From assembly GCA_019914945.1 (NCBI GenBank), contig CM034101.1, forward strand, positions 9,559,188 through 9,623,187: DNA of 64,000 nt. The letters are read 5' to 3'. This stretch comes from Typha latifolia. Its lineage: Eukaryota > Streptophyta > Magnoliopsida > Poales > Typhaceae. The stretch's first letter is position 1. The number at the start of each line of letters is the position of its first letter. Under the pieces are notes generated by a model that saw only the letters and a list, made by a program, of their open reading frames with translations, ran no database searches and had not been told where the DNA came from. Made by a program: the position numbers and the translations under genes. Shown piece by piece: positions 24,101 through 32,566 of this stretch.

Positions 24101-26409
24101 TCATTCGCAATCTCACCAGTCAGAAGCTGATCCTTATTTTGAAATTTCTCCAATAGTATTTCCCTGTCATGCTGAAGCCTCAGGAAACATTATCACCATG
24201 GTCTAACATGATATGACATGTCCTCGATCTTTAGAATGAAGCAGTTTAGTTGTCATCAAGAAATCTGATGCATTGTTTGTTATGAAAACGATAAAATTTT
24301 ATCCCTCGTATATTGATTGTACCAAATTACATGATATCCTTAGAAAAAATTCACCTGGTGAATAGATATGTACTTTATTGGGCATGTCTATTTAGCTTCC
24401 AATGTTGTCATTCCATTTCTATGTTAATGGAATTTTTCTGCAAAGACATCATTTCAGCTTGAATTTCCAGAATAAAGTTATTGATTGTGTTCCCCCCGTC
24501 AGTTTGATTGAAATGAATTTTGTGTTATTAAATAATTTATCAGCTTGCTGGAGTAGTTGCTATAGAAGTTACTGGCGGACCTACTATTGATTTTGTTCCT
24601 GGTAGAAAGGTATGTTGACTACCAAATTGCTAATATTATCTGATAGATTAAAGCTTATTACCATAATAGTGTTTTTTAATTTATATCAGGATTCATCATT
24701 TTGCCCAAAGGAAGGACGACTCCCAGATGCTAACAAAGGTCTATATTTTTTATCAGCACATTTATCCTCAAGATTAAGCTTAGAAGTAATGAAATATCTG
24801 GTCTAAAATACTTGGTTTTAGTAGACTTAACACATGGTATATGATAACTTCTTCAAGAGATTCCTGGTTTCTTGGTCTCTTAAGCACTGAACATGTGTAG
24901 CATAAAACTATTGGCACCCGTAAGAAATAGTTTCTCTTTCTTGTGAAATTAAGTAATTATTAAATAAGTTCTTTTTTTTTGTAGAATTGTGTCAATACCA
25001 TAAAGCCTAATAGCTTTGTCATACTCTGTGATATTAGTCATTCCTGTTTGCTTGTGAACTTTTAGTACTAGGACAAATGAAGTCTTTCCTGCAGCTTATT
25101 ATGTTTGTCTTTAGCCTAAGTAGTTTTGCACATCGCCGCTGCTTTAAGTTTATTCTTGTAACTGATAAATGAGTGAAAGGAAATCAGACGACATGATCAA
25201 ACCATCGTTTCCTTAAAATGGTTAAAAAGGAAAAAATAATAATATGCTCACCTATCAGGTTTCTTTCTCACAGTTGGCTTTAATTATTTGTTTTCAATGC
25301 TAATTAGGTGCATTGCATCTAAGAGAAGTATTTTGCCGGATGGGTCTGTCAGACAAGGATATAGTGGCACTATCTGGTGGTCACACGCTGGTAATTAACA
25401 TATCATTAATAGCAGTATACATATGTTGATTTGTTCTGTTTGGTAATTAGATGTGCTTTCCATAAATCCATGTTTTGTTTTTGCTATTATAGGGGCGGGC
25501 TCACAAAGAAAGATCAGGATTTGAAGGTGCTTGGACAAGGGACCCTCTCAAATTTGATAACTCATACTTTAAGTAAGATGGGAAACTAACAACTTGATCT
25601 ATTTTCAAGGCAATATGTCCGTCATTGTTAGATATTTAATGAAGTACCTTAGTAGTTTTAACATCTTCCTGCATTATTAATGATACCAATAGACAATTAC
25701 TGAAAGAGGAAGCATACGGACTCTTGAAGCTTCCCACAGACAAGGCTTTAGTGCAGGATCCTCAGTTCCGCCCGTATGTTGAACTCTATGCAAAGGTACT
25801 AGAATTTCGTGCTCCTTGGAGCGGTTATTTTTTCTGTTGGTAACTATAAAAGAAATATAAAAGCGATTAGGATTTATTCACCTATGGCAGACTAGCAGGT
25901 CAATACCATAATCTGCAAATATCCTCCCATTAAAATGTTAAAGTCTAGATTTACAAATTTTTCCTTTTCTAGCAACCATTGAAGGGCTACCGTTTTTGAC
26001 ATTGGTGACAGACTGAATTGATCAGTTAATATCTTCTGCATTTCTATTAGCTAACTTCATATAAGCATAAGAGGCACACGCACACAAACTTGGGAGTTGT
26101 GACATTGATGAGTATACTCTTGGGGACACAATGGAGCTATTTATGCAAATAAGATTCTCTAGTTTACTCCTATTTGAAGCAACATTCAATTTGTTTGGGC
26201 AGGATGAAGATGCCTTTTTCAACGACTACGCAGAATCGCACAAGAAACTCTCAGAATTGGGCTTTACTCCACCTCGCATTTGTTTGACTATTAAACCAGA
26301 AGCAAAACCGAGTGCCTTATTTGTGCAAGCTGCTGTTGTTGGAGTTGCAGCTGCTGCTGCAGTACTCACTCTGAGTTACTACTATGAAGTGCACAAGAAA
26401 ATGAGCTGA
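220..26409 (+). CDS. APX3: Peroxisomal-membrane L-ascorbate peroxidase (9 exons, 291 aa)
   Basis: This haem peroxidase reduces H2O2 with ascorbate, and the C-terminally anchored isoform acts on the outer face of peroxisomes. Exons are 220-332, 10159-10283, 17720-17769, 24544-24609, 24690-24738, 25308-25390, 25493-25572, 25693-25795 and 26203-26409. All introns are GT-AG and codon phase is kept throughout (876 nt, 291 aa, the usual length of this isoform). The distal haem pocket is R36, W39 and H40 in RLAWHDAG. The proximal ligand is H160 in SGGHTLGR, with partners W176 and D205, and R169 matches the ascorbate-binding arginine of pea APX. Residues about 262-282 form an Ala/Val-rich transmembrane helix, followed by a short tail ending HKKMS, the tail-anchor layout of APX3-type proteins. 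The start is the only ATG giving the conserved N-terminus. Introns 1-3 are 9826, 7436 and 6774 bp and full of TEs. Introns 4-8 are 80, 569, 102, 120 and 407 bp. No catalytic residue is missing. Confidence 0.95.
628..1427 (-). repeat. Gypsy LTR, left copy (3' LTR)
   Basis: Starts tgttacgaccctgagggag and ends gggtcgctata. It aligns with 7988-8320 once the 396-bp MITE is removed. It has an extra GC-rich stretch (about 670-770) that is deleted or diverged in the other copy. Confidence 0.8.
834..1229. mobile_element. MITE inserted in the gypsy LTR
   Basis: A 396-bp AT-rich insertion absent from the partner LTR, flanked by the 8-bp repeat tcaatgat (826-833 and 1230-1237). An 8-bp duplication suggests a hAT-type MITE. 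Terminal inverted repeats are weak and there is no coding capacity. Confidence 0.65.
1440..2640 (-). pseudogene. Gypsy integrase remnant
   Basis: Minus-strand reading gives the integrase core ([27 protein letters not shown], then YHPQTDG at about 2195-2485) and a C-terminal part ([22 protein letters not shown] at 1821-2048). Next to the 3' LTR a frame reads HLEAKAA, resembling the HLEDK end of gypsy pol. Frames are broken by several stops and shifts, so no active integrase is possible. Confidence 0.82.
2641..4215 (-). pseudogene. Gypsy reverse transcriptase / RNase H remnant
   Basis: On the minus strand, from high to low coordinates: an RT lead-in ([18 protein letters not shown]), RT core ([34 protein letters not shown] at about 3600-3860), the linker [13 protein letters not shown], and RNase H ([16 protein letters not shown] at 2975-3330, ending [15 protein letters not shown] at 2667-2879). 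The stretch that should hold the F/YxDD catalytic box (about 3500-3590) does not read as such and seems deleted or scrambled. Confidence 0.82.
4330..5040. mobile_element. Family-Y LTR inserted between gypsy protease and RT
   Basis: The right half matches the solo LTR at 47732-48702: shared aagtagataagataacta, ccattgagcccaat, and a terminal tttgtatca against ttcgcatca. Gypsy protease sequence resumes right after 5040. The left edge is diffuse (4216-4340) and no target duplication was found, so boundaries are approximate. Confidence 0.5.
5045..7578 (-). pseudogene. Gypsy gag-protease remnant (split by a hAT insertion)
   Basis: The protease end reads [22 protein letters not shown] then WL-KLGPI on the minus strand (about 5110-5200), with TAG codons where Gln is usual. 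Gag follows at higher coordinates: [16 protein letters not shown] and FIGGLKYDV at about 5880-6000, [10 protein letters not shown] near 6040. The N-terminal gag starts with [16 protein letters not shown] at 7578 and continues after the 687-bp hAT element (6438-7124). Multiple stops make it non-functional. Confidence 0.75.
6438..7124. mobile_element. Non-autonomous hAT element X1 in gypsy gag
   Basis: A 687-bp insertion with the exact 8-bp target duplication accttaac (6430-6437 and 7125-7132). Terminal inverted repeats are imperfect: caagattccaaaaatcgg at the left, and the complement of ccgattttgggatccatg at the right. The subterminal cgtatc/gatcgg-rich sequence matches the 2.84-kb hAT at 12049. 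It has no transposase and presumably moved by one encoded elsewhere. Confidence 0.82.
7579..7906. mobile_element. Non-autonomous hAT element X2, inverted relative to X1
   Basis: A 328-bp AT-rich insertion. The complement of its right end (caaggatctaaaaatcgat) aligns for about 190 bp with the left end of X1. Flanks agttccac and ggttctat differ only by transitions, as expected for an aged 8-bp duplication. It lies just upstream of the gag start. Confidence 0.65.
7973..7984 (-). other. Primer binding site of the intron 1 gypsy element
   Basis: On the minus strand, next to the 5' LTR, the sequence tttgtatcaaagcca resembles tggtatcagagc, the initiator-tRNA-Met primer site common in plant LTR elements, with a few decay changes. 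Confidence 0.6.
7988..8320 (-). repeat. Gypsy LTR, right copy (5' LTR)
   Basis: A 333-bp LTR from tgttacaaccttgag to gggtcgctata. It is similar to 628-1427 over its ends and the taatgcaagaaaata and aacaaatgataactagggtc segments. Direct repeat gtaat follows. Confidence 0.8.
8675..8852 (+). repeat. 51-bp tandem repeat, about 3.4 copies
   Basis: The phrase agcatttcatttggttatag starts at 8688, 8739 and 8790, an exact 51-bp period. Copies differ at only a few bases. It lies inside APX intron 1 between the gypsy element and a second gypsy fragment. Confidence 0.9.
8931..9170 (+). repeat. Degenerate TTGGG repeat and 35-bp repeats
   Basis: About 8931-9050 is a run of imperfect ttggg/ttgag/ttagg words. 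About 9098-9160 repeats taagtatagttaacttaac with a period near 35 bp. Simple-sequence expansion with no coding signal. Confidence 0.7.
9371..9862 (-). pseudogene. Second gypsy integrase fragment in APX intron 1
   Basis: Minus-strand reading gives [16 protein letters not shown], then [17 protein letters not shown] and PTEKT-like text ending [13 protein letters not shown]. This is the integrase C-terminal half of a different gypsy lineage from the 628-8320 element. It carries frameshifts, and no LTR or target duplication was found nearby. Confidence 0.75.
10159..10283 (+). CDS. APX3: APX exon 2
   Basis: Starts after a cag acceptor at 10156-10158. It completes A38 and encodes W39, H40 and the conserved GGPNGSIR segment, ending in DLL plus one base. 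The donor is gttagc at 10284. It is isolated by about 9.8 kb upstream and 7.4 kb downstream of TE-rich intron. Confidence 0.95.
10482..10670. repeat. Left arm of a long inverted-repeat element (intron 2)
   Basis: The complement of this block (for example gcaaaggaaacaaaaagtgg, then gatctgacctct) matches 16440-16664. This suggests a ~190-220-bp-arm TIR transposon that was later split by the LTR starting near 10697. Confidence 0.6.
10671..12048. repeat. Intron 2 stretch: 5' half of the decayed LTR
   Basis: The only open frame here (121 codons, 10940-11305, minus) runs through conserved LTR blocks and resembles no known protein, so I treat it as chance. No host exon signal was seen between APX exons 2 and 3. 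Confidence 0.55.
12341..14320 (-). pseudogene. hAT transposase pseudogene (BED finger / DUF659 type)
   Basis: From high to low coordinates on the minus strand: a BED zinc-finger-like stretch ([26 protein letters not shown] at about 14150-14310), a DUF659-like segment ([15 protein letters not shown] at 13838-14050), and a catalytic-core piece ([19 protein letters not shown] at 13556-13759). Downstream, an acidic segment (DEEDSLTP) and a Y/Q-rich tail ([16 protein letters not shown]) lie at 12341-12900. The BED cysteines are partly lost and there are many stops and frameshifts, so no functional transposase. Confidence 0.75.
13307..13361 (+). repeat. (AAAATTT)n 7-bp tandem repeat
   Basis: About eight uninterrupted copies of a 7-bp unit inside the hAT element, an internal slippage expansion. 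Confidence 0.9.
15291..16439. repeat. Intron 2 minisatellite, ~62-bp units
   Basis: The word actaaaagagagaaacaa, or close variants, starts at 15742, 15803, 15864, 15927, 15990 and 16061, giving periods of 61, 61, 63, 63 and 71 bp. Two shorter related repeats precede it (ctctaataataacataat-like at 15370-15460; gattagatatct at about 15470 and 15580). It lies between the arms of the split inverted-repeat element. No coding signal. Confidence 0.75.
16440..16664. repeat. Right arm of the long inverted-repeat element (intron 2)
   Basis: The complement of 10482-10670, including tgcaaaggaaacaaaatgtgg and gatctggcctct, and the atgcatttaat block further in. The arms are now 6.2 kb apart because of nested insertions. 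Confidence 0.6.
16665..17719 (+). other. 3' part of APX intron 2, no repeat or gene recognised
   Basis: AT-rich single-copy-looking intron sequence ending in a polypyrimidine tract and the cag acceptor of exon 3. No open frame of interest. Confidence 0.5.
17720..17769 (+). CDS. APX3: APX exon 3 (50 bp)
   Basis: A small 50-bp exon between a polypyrimidine tract with cag acceptor (17717-17719) and donor gtaatt. It encodes [17 protein letters not shown], the class I peroxidase helix before LAGVVA. It lies between two introns of about 7 kb, so prediction or exon skipping could easily lose it. Skipping it would shift the frame. Confidence 0.93.
19508..21656. mobile_element. Inner solo LTR (2.1 kb) nested in its relative
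   Basis: Starts tgtcacgacccgaaatag and aligns with 18110-19507 in its first ~1.4 kb and with 21657-22315 in its last ~0.65 kb. Candidate duplication gagaa at 19503-19507 and 21657-21661, in low-complexity sequence. The 3' half holds the CT microsatellite and the gtcacgtggtggtc / ctccggcggcactccgg blocks seen again at 21990-22040. Confidence 0.7.
21085..21124 (+). repeat. (CT)20 microsatellite
   Basis: Uninterrupted CT repeat inside the inner LTR. The matching site in the outer LTR has none, so it expanded after the copies diverged or was lost there. Confidence 0.95.
22316..23272 (+). other. APX intron 3 sequence, nothing recognised
   Basis: Moderately AT-rich. The short open frames here (for example 22399-22626 and 22821-23051) show no domain and no splice context, so I treat them as chance. 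Confidence 0.45.
23283..23823. mobile_element. Mutator-like MITE with 10-bp target duplication
   Basis: A 541-bp element with ~140-bp imperfect terminal inverted repeats (left ggttaaatatattttatc; right complement gggttaaatacattttat) and a perfect direct repeat ttaaatcaat on each side (23273-23282 and 23824-23833). A 9-10-bp duplication and long arms are typical of Mutator-type elements. No coding capacity. Confidence 0.85.
23834..24543 (+). other. 3' part of APX intron 3, nothing recognised
   Basis: Intron sequence with no repeat or frame I can place, ending in the acceptor of exon 4. Confidence 0.45.
24544..24609 (+). CDS. APX3: APX exon 4
   Basis: 66 bp encoding [12 protein letters not shown]...GRK, the central haem-peroxidase core. 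Acceptor cag at 24541-24543, donor gtatgt at 24610. Confidence 0.95.
24690..24738 (+). CDS. APX3: APX exon 5
   Basis: 49 bp encoding [16 protein letters not shown] plus one base, the conserved EGRLPDA segment. It follows an 80-bp intron. Confidence 0.94.
25308..25390 (+). CDS. APX3: APX exon 6 (proximal histidine)
   Basis: 83 bp encoding GALHLREVF through SGGHTL, including the proximal haem ligand H160. Acceptor tag at 25305-25307, donor gtaatt. Confidence 0.95.
25493..25572 (+). CDS. APX3: APX exon 7
   Basis: 80 bp encoding [15 protein letters not shown] and on to DNSYF, including R169 (ascorbate site equivalent) and W176. Donor gtaaga at 25573. Confidence 0.95.
25693..25795 (+). CDS. APX3: APX exon 8
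   Basis: 103 bp encoding the [13 protein letters not shown] segment with D205, which hydrogen-bonds the proximal histidine in this family, and [10 protein letters not shown]. Confidence 0.95.
26203..26409 (+). CDS. APX3: APX exon 9 (tail anchor)
   Basis: 207 bp including the stop at 26407-26409. It encodes [21 protein letters not shown], a linker, one hydrophobic helix and a basic tail. This exon sets the peroxisomal-membrane isoform apart from cytosolic APX, which ends soon after the SELGF-like segment. Confidence 0.95.
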   Translation, partial: DEDAFFNDYAESHKKLSELGFTPPRICLTIKPEAKPSALFVQAAVVGVAAAAAVLTLSYYYEVHKKMS

Positions 26410-27050
26410 TTTGATTCAAGACCAACATCAAAAGCCCACACATTCATGGAAGGAGGAAGGAGAAGCAGCTATAGTGAGACTTGGAATGAGTTATTGAGAG
26501 ATACTGCAGTTTAACAATTAGAGGATGCTCAATGTATATATAATAATAATAGTAATAATAATAATAATAAAATAATAATAATAATAATATTAAAGTTCTA
26601 TAGTCTGAGAATGATGCAAACTACATCAATCAAACTTATATACAGTTTGGTGTTTGGTTATCGGGACAAAGGGATAAACCTCTTTATCCTAGAAAATACT
26701 AACTGATAAATTATGGGGTTAAAAAAAAGTAATAAAGGGGGTATATGGCATTCTTTTGTATCCCAGTTTTGAGTCGGGATAAGAAAAGTGGGATAAAGTG
26801 AAAGTTATCCTACTTTTGGCAAATAACAATTTTGCCCTCAAAACCTCTCATTCCAACTAATATTTTATAATATGTATGTGGTGAAAACATTTTAATATGG
26901 GCTTTATGTTTAGTTATATATATTTGTGATGGCATTTATAACAATATGTAAATTGGATTGAATTCAATTTCAGGAATATATTCCGAAGCTATCCATGAAT
27001 AGACAATGCGAATATACGTAAAATTAAATTATAAATATTTATCATACATC
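26410..27050 (+). other. APX 3' UTR and downstream sequence
   Basis: Contains an AAT microsatellite at 26539-26590, which also offers several overlapping near-aataaa poly(A) signals. About 26640-26870 holds gggataa/ttatcc words in both orientations (cgggacaaagggataaac, gagtcgggataag), suggesting a small MITE, not resolved. Confidence 0.4.
26539..26590 (+). repeat. (AAT)n microsatellite in the APX 3' region
   Basis: Nearly pure taa/aat repeat starting 130 bp after the APX stop codon, likely within or at the end of the 3' UTR. Confidence 0.9.
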
Positions 27051-27249
27051 AAAACAATGAGGGTTTTTTGTATGAAACTCACCTAGTTTCTGATTTTGTT
27101 AGTCAGATCTATTTTCAGTTTCCATTGTACTTGAAGTGTTTTATTTTTTTTTCTTCTAACTTTGTTATTTTATTATTTAGTGCCTCATTAAAAATCGACG
27201 AAATATTATAAAATAGAGAAAAGACAATTGCACCTTTTTTCTTCATTTT

Positions 27250-28235
27250 TTTTCATCTTCTTTTACTTTATATCATAAATTCTGCAATGCTATCTACTCT
27301 TTTTCTTTTTTTTCTTCTTCTTTATCTAGCATTTAATCGTTTTTCTATACAAATTTCTATAATTGCTTTTTAATGAATAAAATAAGAGATTAATTAGAGA
27401 TAATTATGATTAGTTAAATAACTAAAAATATGACTTCATCTGATTATTATTTATTTTTATATAAATTATAATAGTGAATTATGTAAATTTTGCAATGTAT
27501 AGAAAATGTACATAAAAAATAATGAAAGTTGTTAAAAAATAACAAAAGTTGTTAATATGTTTTCTTTTTCTTTTCTTTTTTTGTATTTCTTCTTCTTTTC
27601 TATTGTTGCCTATTCTTTTTCTACTTCCTTTTGTTCTTCTTTTATCTCTATATAATCACTATTTAATTAATAAAGTAAGATATTAATTAGAGATAGTTGT
27701 GATATAATTATGATTAGTTAAAAATTAAAAGCATGACTTTGTATGATTATTATTTATTTCTATGTAAATTGTAATTGTAAAATATGTAAATTCTCCAATA
27801 TATAAAAAACAAACAAAAATTGTTATTATATTTGCTATAGTTGTTAACAAATTTTCTTCTTCTACTACTACTTCTTTTTTTTTTCTGTTGTTGCTTTTTC
27901 TTTTTCTTTTTCTTTTTCTTCTTCTTCTTTCCCTTAATTATTCTCTCTTTCTAGATATACATGCTTATTTAATTGTACTTTATTTAATAAAGTAAGGGAT
28001 TAATCGAAGATAGTATTGAGATAATTAGGATTAGTTAAATAACCAAAAATATGACTTTACATGATATTTATTAATTTCTATATAAATTATAATGATGAAG
28101 TATATAAATTTGTAGTGTATAGAAAAAAACAACGAAAGTTGTTAAAAAATAATACAAGTTATTATATTTGCTAAAGTTGTTAATACATATGCGAAAGTTA
28201 ATATGTTTCTTTTTCTTCTATCTCTTAATTGTTCT
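27250..28235 (+). repeat. ~300-bp tandem repeat, three diverged copies
   Basis: The block gattaattagagata...tgattagttaaa...atgactt starts near 27387, 27687 and 27986. Each copy is followed by aaagttgtta words and a pyrimidine-rich tract. Copies are clearly diverged. The leading stretch (27060-27240, with tagtgcctcattaaaaatc) resembles 51260-51430, so the family recurs in the window. Confidence 0.75.
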
Positions 28236-28244
28236 CTCTTTTTT

Positions 28245-28774
28245 AATTATGATCTGACTATAGGAGTCGAGTCAATTGAGTCACTAGAGTCGAGTCGAGT
28301 CAAATTGAATTAGTTAGTTAGTTTTATCTTATTATTTTAAATTTTAAATATATCTAATAATTCGTATATGGATCCGATCTACTAAGATTTTTACTCCTAT
28401 AAATAGGAGTGTCATGTGTTAATTATTATCTTTTACCGTAGCCGTTAGATCGTCTTTATATTTCTAGGAATATATCATAATAGTAGAAACCTTTTGATCT
28501 TTCAAACTCTAGCTACCATGTTCCTCCACAAGCCACCCTACTCTACGGCCGTCCACCACCACCCTTGGTCATTTGTCACACTTCGTCGACCACTACAATG
28601 TCAGATATTTATCGATCTGTCTCTTTCTAACCTATGTTGACTTTTTAATTTTTAACTTTTCATCTTGACTTATGATTTACGTGAAACCAATAGATTAGTA
28701 ACTCGTGAGGCTACCACCACAAAAATTTCCATAATTTTTTTACATCTAAATCAATCTACATCTGATTTGTAACA
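28245..28774 (+). mobile_element. Family-Y LTR, + orientation, with primer site
   Basis: The reverse complement of the solo LTR at 54404-54947: attatgatctgac start, tcgagtcaaattgaattag, cctataaataggagt, and an end atctgatttgtaaca. It is followed at 28776 by ttgtattagagcc, a decayed initiator-tRNA-Met primer site. It is therefore a 5' LTR whose internal part is mostly lost. Confidence 0.72.
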
Positions 28775-28814
28775 ATTGTATTAGAGCCGACAATCTTCGA
28801 ATAATAGTTATCAC

Positions 28815-29140
28815 ACGATCCAAGACTAACGAGAATGTCCAAGCTTGGTTAGGTCCCCTCACAGGAGACATTAGGTTCACTCCATCGAACCTAATTCTTT
28901 TAGGAACTCCTTATTGTAGTCTTATTGGCCTCAAGTTGAGGTGTTCAAACATTTTTGCCTTTCTTGCGAAATAGGCTGTCACTAGTTGGGACATCTAAAT
29001 GTCAAGAAGAGTTGTTCAGACATCCCCGTTCAAACGATCTCATAGCACTCAAGCCCGAGAGTGCAAATTTGGAGTTTCAACGAGGCACTCAAATGCCCCA
29101 CTAGACCATTCGAATACCCAAAGCTGAGGTCATTTCGTTT
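28815..29140 (-). repeat. Repeat Z, minus copy, with ttcaaa/ttcgaa array
   Basis: The reverse complement aligns with 48830-49200 (gggtattcgaatggtc against gggtattcaaatgac; tatgagatcgtttgaacg against tatgagaccgttcaacc; tttcgcaagaaaggc against tttcacaagaaaagtc). It carries repeated imperfect palindromes of the form nnttcraann. Origin unknown; possibly LTR-derived. Confidence 0.6.
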
Positions 29141-29374
29141 TATAATTAATTTGTATTTTTCTTAATTTCTAGCTAGGCTCTAAATATGTGAAAGGTAGCC
29201 ACTTTGAGATTATTGAATATTATTGGTGGTTTTCATCTTTTTCCACCTCTCATCTCCTTCTCCCCACTCTCGATCTCCTCTCTTTTTCGTTCTCTCAAAC
29301 TAGGTCATCATCCTCTCCAAGGTTGTTGTTTTCCCTCCCTCCTCCATTGCCATTTGGCTCGCTGTCAAAATAAT

Positions 29375-29805
29375 CAAGTCGGCTCAATTAAGCTCGGCTC
29401 AAAAATGAGATGAGTCAAGCTTGATCATAAACTAGCTCGATCAAATAGGTTTGATAAGGCTCAAAATAATTATAATATATTTATAATAGAAGTAATACTT
29501 TCTATATTATACTATCTTTAATTATATTCTAAAATTTATTTAAGTGAATTATTATGTACCCTGATCTTATAGAGTTTAATTCTAAATTTTGATCCTATTC
29601 TTTTCAATACATGGATATTTCTAATAGTTTATACTTTTATAATATTATATTTTTGAATTAGGCCATATTTTAAACTTGATTCAAGCCTAAATCAAGCTTA
29701 ATTTAATTCTAGCTTGATTAGGCTCAAAATTTGGCTTGAATTGGTTAGGGCTTGAAATTGCTTATTAATCAAGCTCAGCTCAATTACACTCATAATTGCT
29801 GACAG
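29375..29805. mobile_element. Short TIR element with gctcaa-rich arms
   Basis: The left arm is rich in ggctca/agctcg words (29378-29460). The right arm (29650-29805) carries complementary words and ends gctgacagcc. The same ending style occurs at 55715-56465. No target duplication identified and no coding capacity. Confidence 0.4.
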
Positions 29806-30139
29806 CCTCTCCTCCTTCCTCTTCCACTCTAATTCTCAATCCACCATCATCTCCATTGTCTCACATTCTTTGTCGACATCATCTTCACCATCCATCCACC
29901 AACATAGCCCATTATAACTAGAGAAATAACACCACCTCTCTCAACAAATATAAAGATAAGAATCATGTTATTCTTTTGTCAACCAAACCAAAAAAAAGTA
30001 AGGAAAGTATCATCGTTTATTCTGTGATAAGTCTCTACTTTTATCATATATTTGTTTCTTTTTGTCCCTAAAACTGAACGGGCCATAAACCAGTATAACT
30101 AGAACTTTTCTTTCTATGAGCTGAGGTGGAAACTATCTT
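29806..30139 (+). other. Intergenic, pyrimidine-rich, nothing recognised
   Basis: No frame, repeat or motif I can place between the TIR element and the LTR element. Confidence 0.4.
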
Positions 30140-30945
30140 GGTGAACTCATCAGGATTCATCTAATAAAATTAGATCTAGACAAATTCAGATGTAAGATAT
30201 AAAAGTAGTGCCCTCATGAGTTAAGATTCTAGTGGCTTTAGTTTCACCTAAATCAGAGGTATGTATGAAAAGATATAAATAAATTAATAGAGGAAGATCA
30301 AAATAGGGCAGAACGATAAATATCCAACGTTGCATCGGTCATCAGAGAGTGGCGGACAATCAAGGGTGGTGGTGGACAACTGTATAATAGGGTGACTACT
30401 GGAAATAGGTGGTGGCTATGGTTTGGGTGCTTGGAACGGTTCTACGATTATAATCTACTCCTATGAAGATAAAAATGATCTAATGGCTACGATAAAAATG
30501 GTAAATACGATAATAATAAAATAATCGAACTCAATTAATTCTCAATGCTTAGATACTTTGATGCCTAAATAAAGCAGCCCAACCTCTCTTTATATAGAGG
30601 TCGATCACAATGAATCCTAGTCGAACTAGCTTTAATGACTTATATGACTCGAACTAAGACTTATCTTAGAGGATTACATGGCTTAATTGAACTTGCATTA
30701 GAGGAATTATATGACTTAATTGAACTTATGTTAGAGGCTTATATGACTTAATTAAACTTGTCTTAGTACTTATGTGACTTAAATAAACTTGTCTTACTAG
30801 CTTACATGACATAAGTAGACTTGCCTTAAGGGCTTACATAAGAAATAAATATAAATCAATTAAAAAATAAATAAACTCGATCTATCGAACCCAATGTCCT
30901 CATGATTCAATTCGATTAGACCTAGATCATATTAATTCACCACGT
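30140..30945 (-). repeat. Family-Y LTR, left copy
   Basis: Pairs with 31763-32503. Both carry the gacttaattgaacttgcgttagag series of short internal repeats (period ~35-40 bp). Confidence 0.7.
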
Positions 30946-31762
30946 TCTTGACAACCTTGTCCTCAAGGTGTCCATGGTGGTTTTCATACCTTCCATCACT
31001 CTTGAACTGCCCTCGATCTCCATGTGGGTCTCATTTGCCATGAGGAGAAGGGCCCCACAGTGGGTTCTGCTCAAGGGACCACATATTCAAGCCATATTTT
31101 ACCCTAGCCACAGGCGGCTTGGGCCAAATCCTAGCCACGAATGGTTTAAGCCAAGGTGTTAGTGCATACGATTTAGGCTATGGCTCGGCGTGGATGGTCC
31201 AAGGAAGTGATCAATCATGATGGTTTGGGGTGGTGGGGCCTAGATCGCCACTAGAGAAAAGCTAGTTTTTTTGGCCCTAGCTTCTACTGCGGGTGCAATA
31301 GATGACCCCATGGCGTCGACACTACAACGGCTGCGGGGATGGTTTGCGGTGGTGGGGAAGCCTCCACCGTTGGCAAAGGAAGGGTTGCGACCGCTGTTTG
31401 GGCCAGCCCTCCTCTCCCTCTCAGGTTGGATTTTCTTGTTGTGAGAGGGCTTGCTCTGCTATGACAAATAATGTTGACGATGCTATGCTGTGGTGGGCGA
31501 CTAGTGGGGCCTCTACCATGGCCGGAATCAAGATATTAAAGGAGGGTTGAATCTCCTTCAACTTGTTTGAATTTTTTTTTAAATATTGTCTTCACCCATG
31601 TCAATAGCTCATCGTCGATGGTTGCTAGTGGAGGTGTTGGTGCTAGAGAAACCTCCACAGGGATGGAGATTAATTCTTGATCCTATATGGCCACGATCTC
31701 CCCTAGGTTACTTTGAATCACGTGGTCACTATTGTTTGAAGAACATCGACTCTACTACCAAT

Positions 31763-32503
31763 GTTACAAGCCAGATTTGGACCGATCTAGACTAACAAAA
31801 TTATGAATAGATGATAGCCTCATGAGTTAAGGTTCTAATAACTCTAGTTTAACATAAATTAGAGGTCTAGATAAAAAGATATAAATAAAATAGTAGAGAA
31901 AGTTTGAAATAGGATAAAACGGTAAAATATCCGACGTTGCAGTTGTCGTCGGAAGGCGGCGAATGGCCAAAAGTGGTGGTGGATGACTGTATAGTACGAT
32001 GGCTACTGAAAGAAGGTGGTGGCTAGGGTTTGGGTGCTTGGAAGAGTTCTACAATTATGATCTACTCCTATGAAGATAAAGACGATCTAACGGCTATAAT
32101 AAAAATGGTAAATATAATAATAATAAAATAAATAAACTCAATTAATTCTCAATGCTTAGATACTTAGATACCTAAACAAAGTAGCTCAATCCGTCTTTAT
32201 ATAGAGGTCGAGCATAATGAGTCATATTTGGATTAGCCCTAAAGGCTTATACGACTCGAACTAGCTTAGTGGATTACATGACTTAATTGAACTTGCGTTA
32301 GAGGCTTATATGACCTAATTAAATTTATTTTAGTAGCTTACATGACTTAATTAAACTTACTTTAGTGGCTTACATGACTTAACTAGACTTGTCTTAAGGA
32401 CTTACATAAGAGATAAATATAAATCAATTAAAAGATAAATAGACTCAATCCATCTAGCCCAATGTCCTCATGATTCGATCCTATTAGACCCAAATCGTAT
32501 CAT
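31763..32503 (-). repeat. Family-Y LTR, right copy
   Basis: Begins tgttacaagccagatttgg next to the primer site and ends near cgtatcata. It shares length and order with the left copy. Confidence 0.72.
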
Positions 32504-32566
32504 ATTAGTGCTTAATCTGAAGAGTCAAATAATTGAGATTATCCTTTTTAAGATTTAGATGAATTA

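Larger units (their letters stand above)
30140..32503 (-). mobile_element. Short non-autonomous LTR retrotransposon (family Y)
   Basis: Two LTRs (about 30140-30945 and 31763-32503; shared ctcatgagttaagrttcta, ggtggtggctagggtttgg and gcccaatgtcctcatgatt words) flank only ~0.8 kb. On the minus strand the 5' side has a decayed primer site (ttggtagtagagtc at 31748-31762). The 3' side reads HLEDKV at about 30950-30970, the C-terminal tail of gypsy pol. No gag or pol core remains, so it is an internally deleted derivative. Confidence 0.72.
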
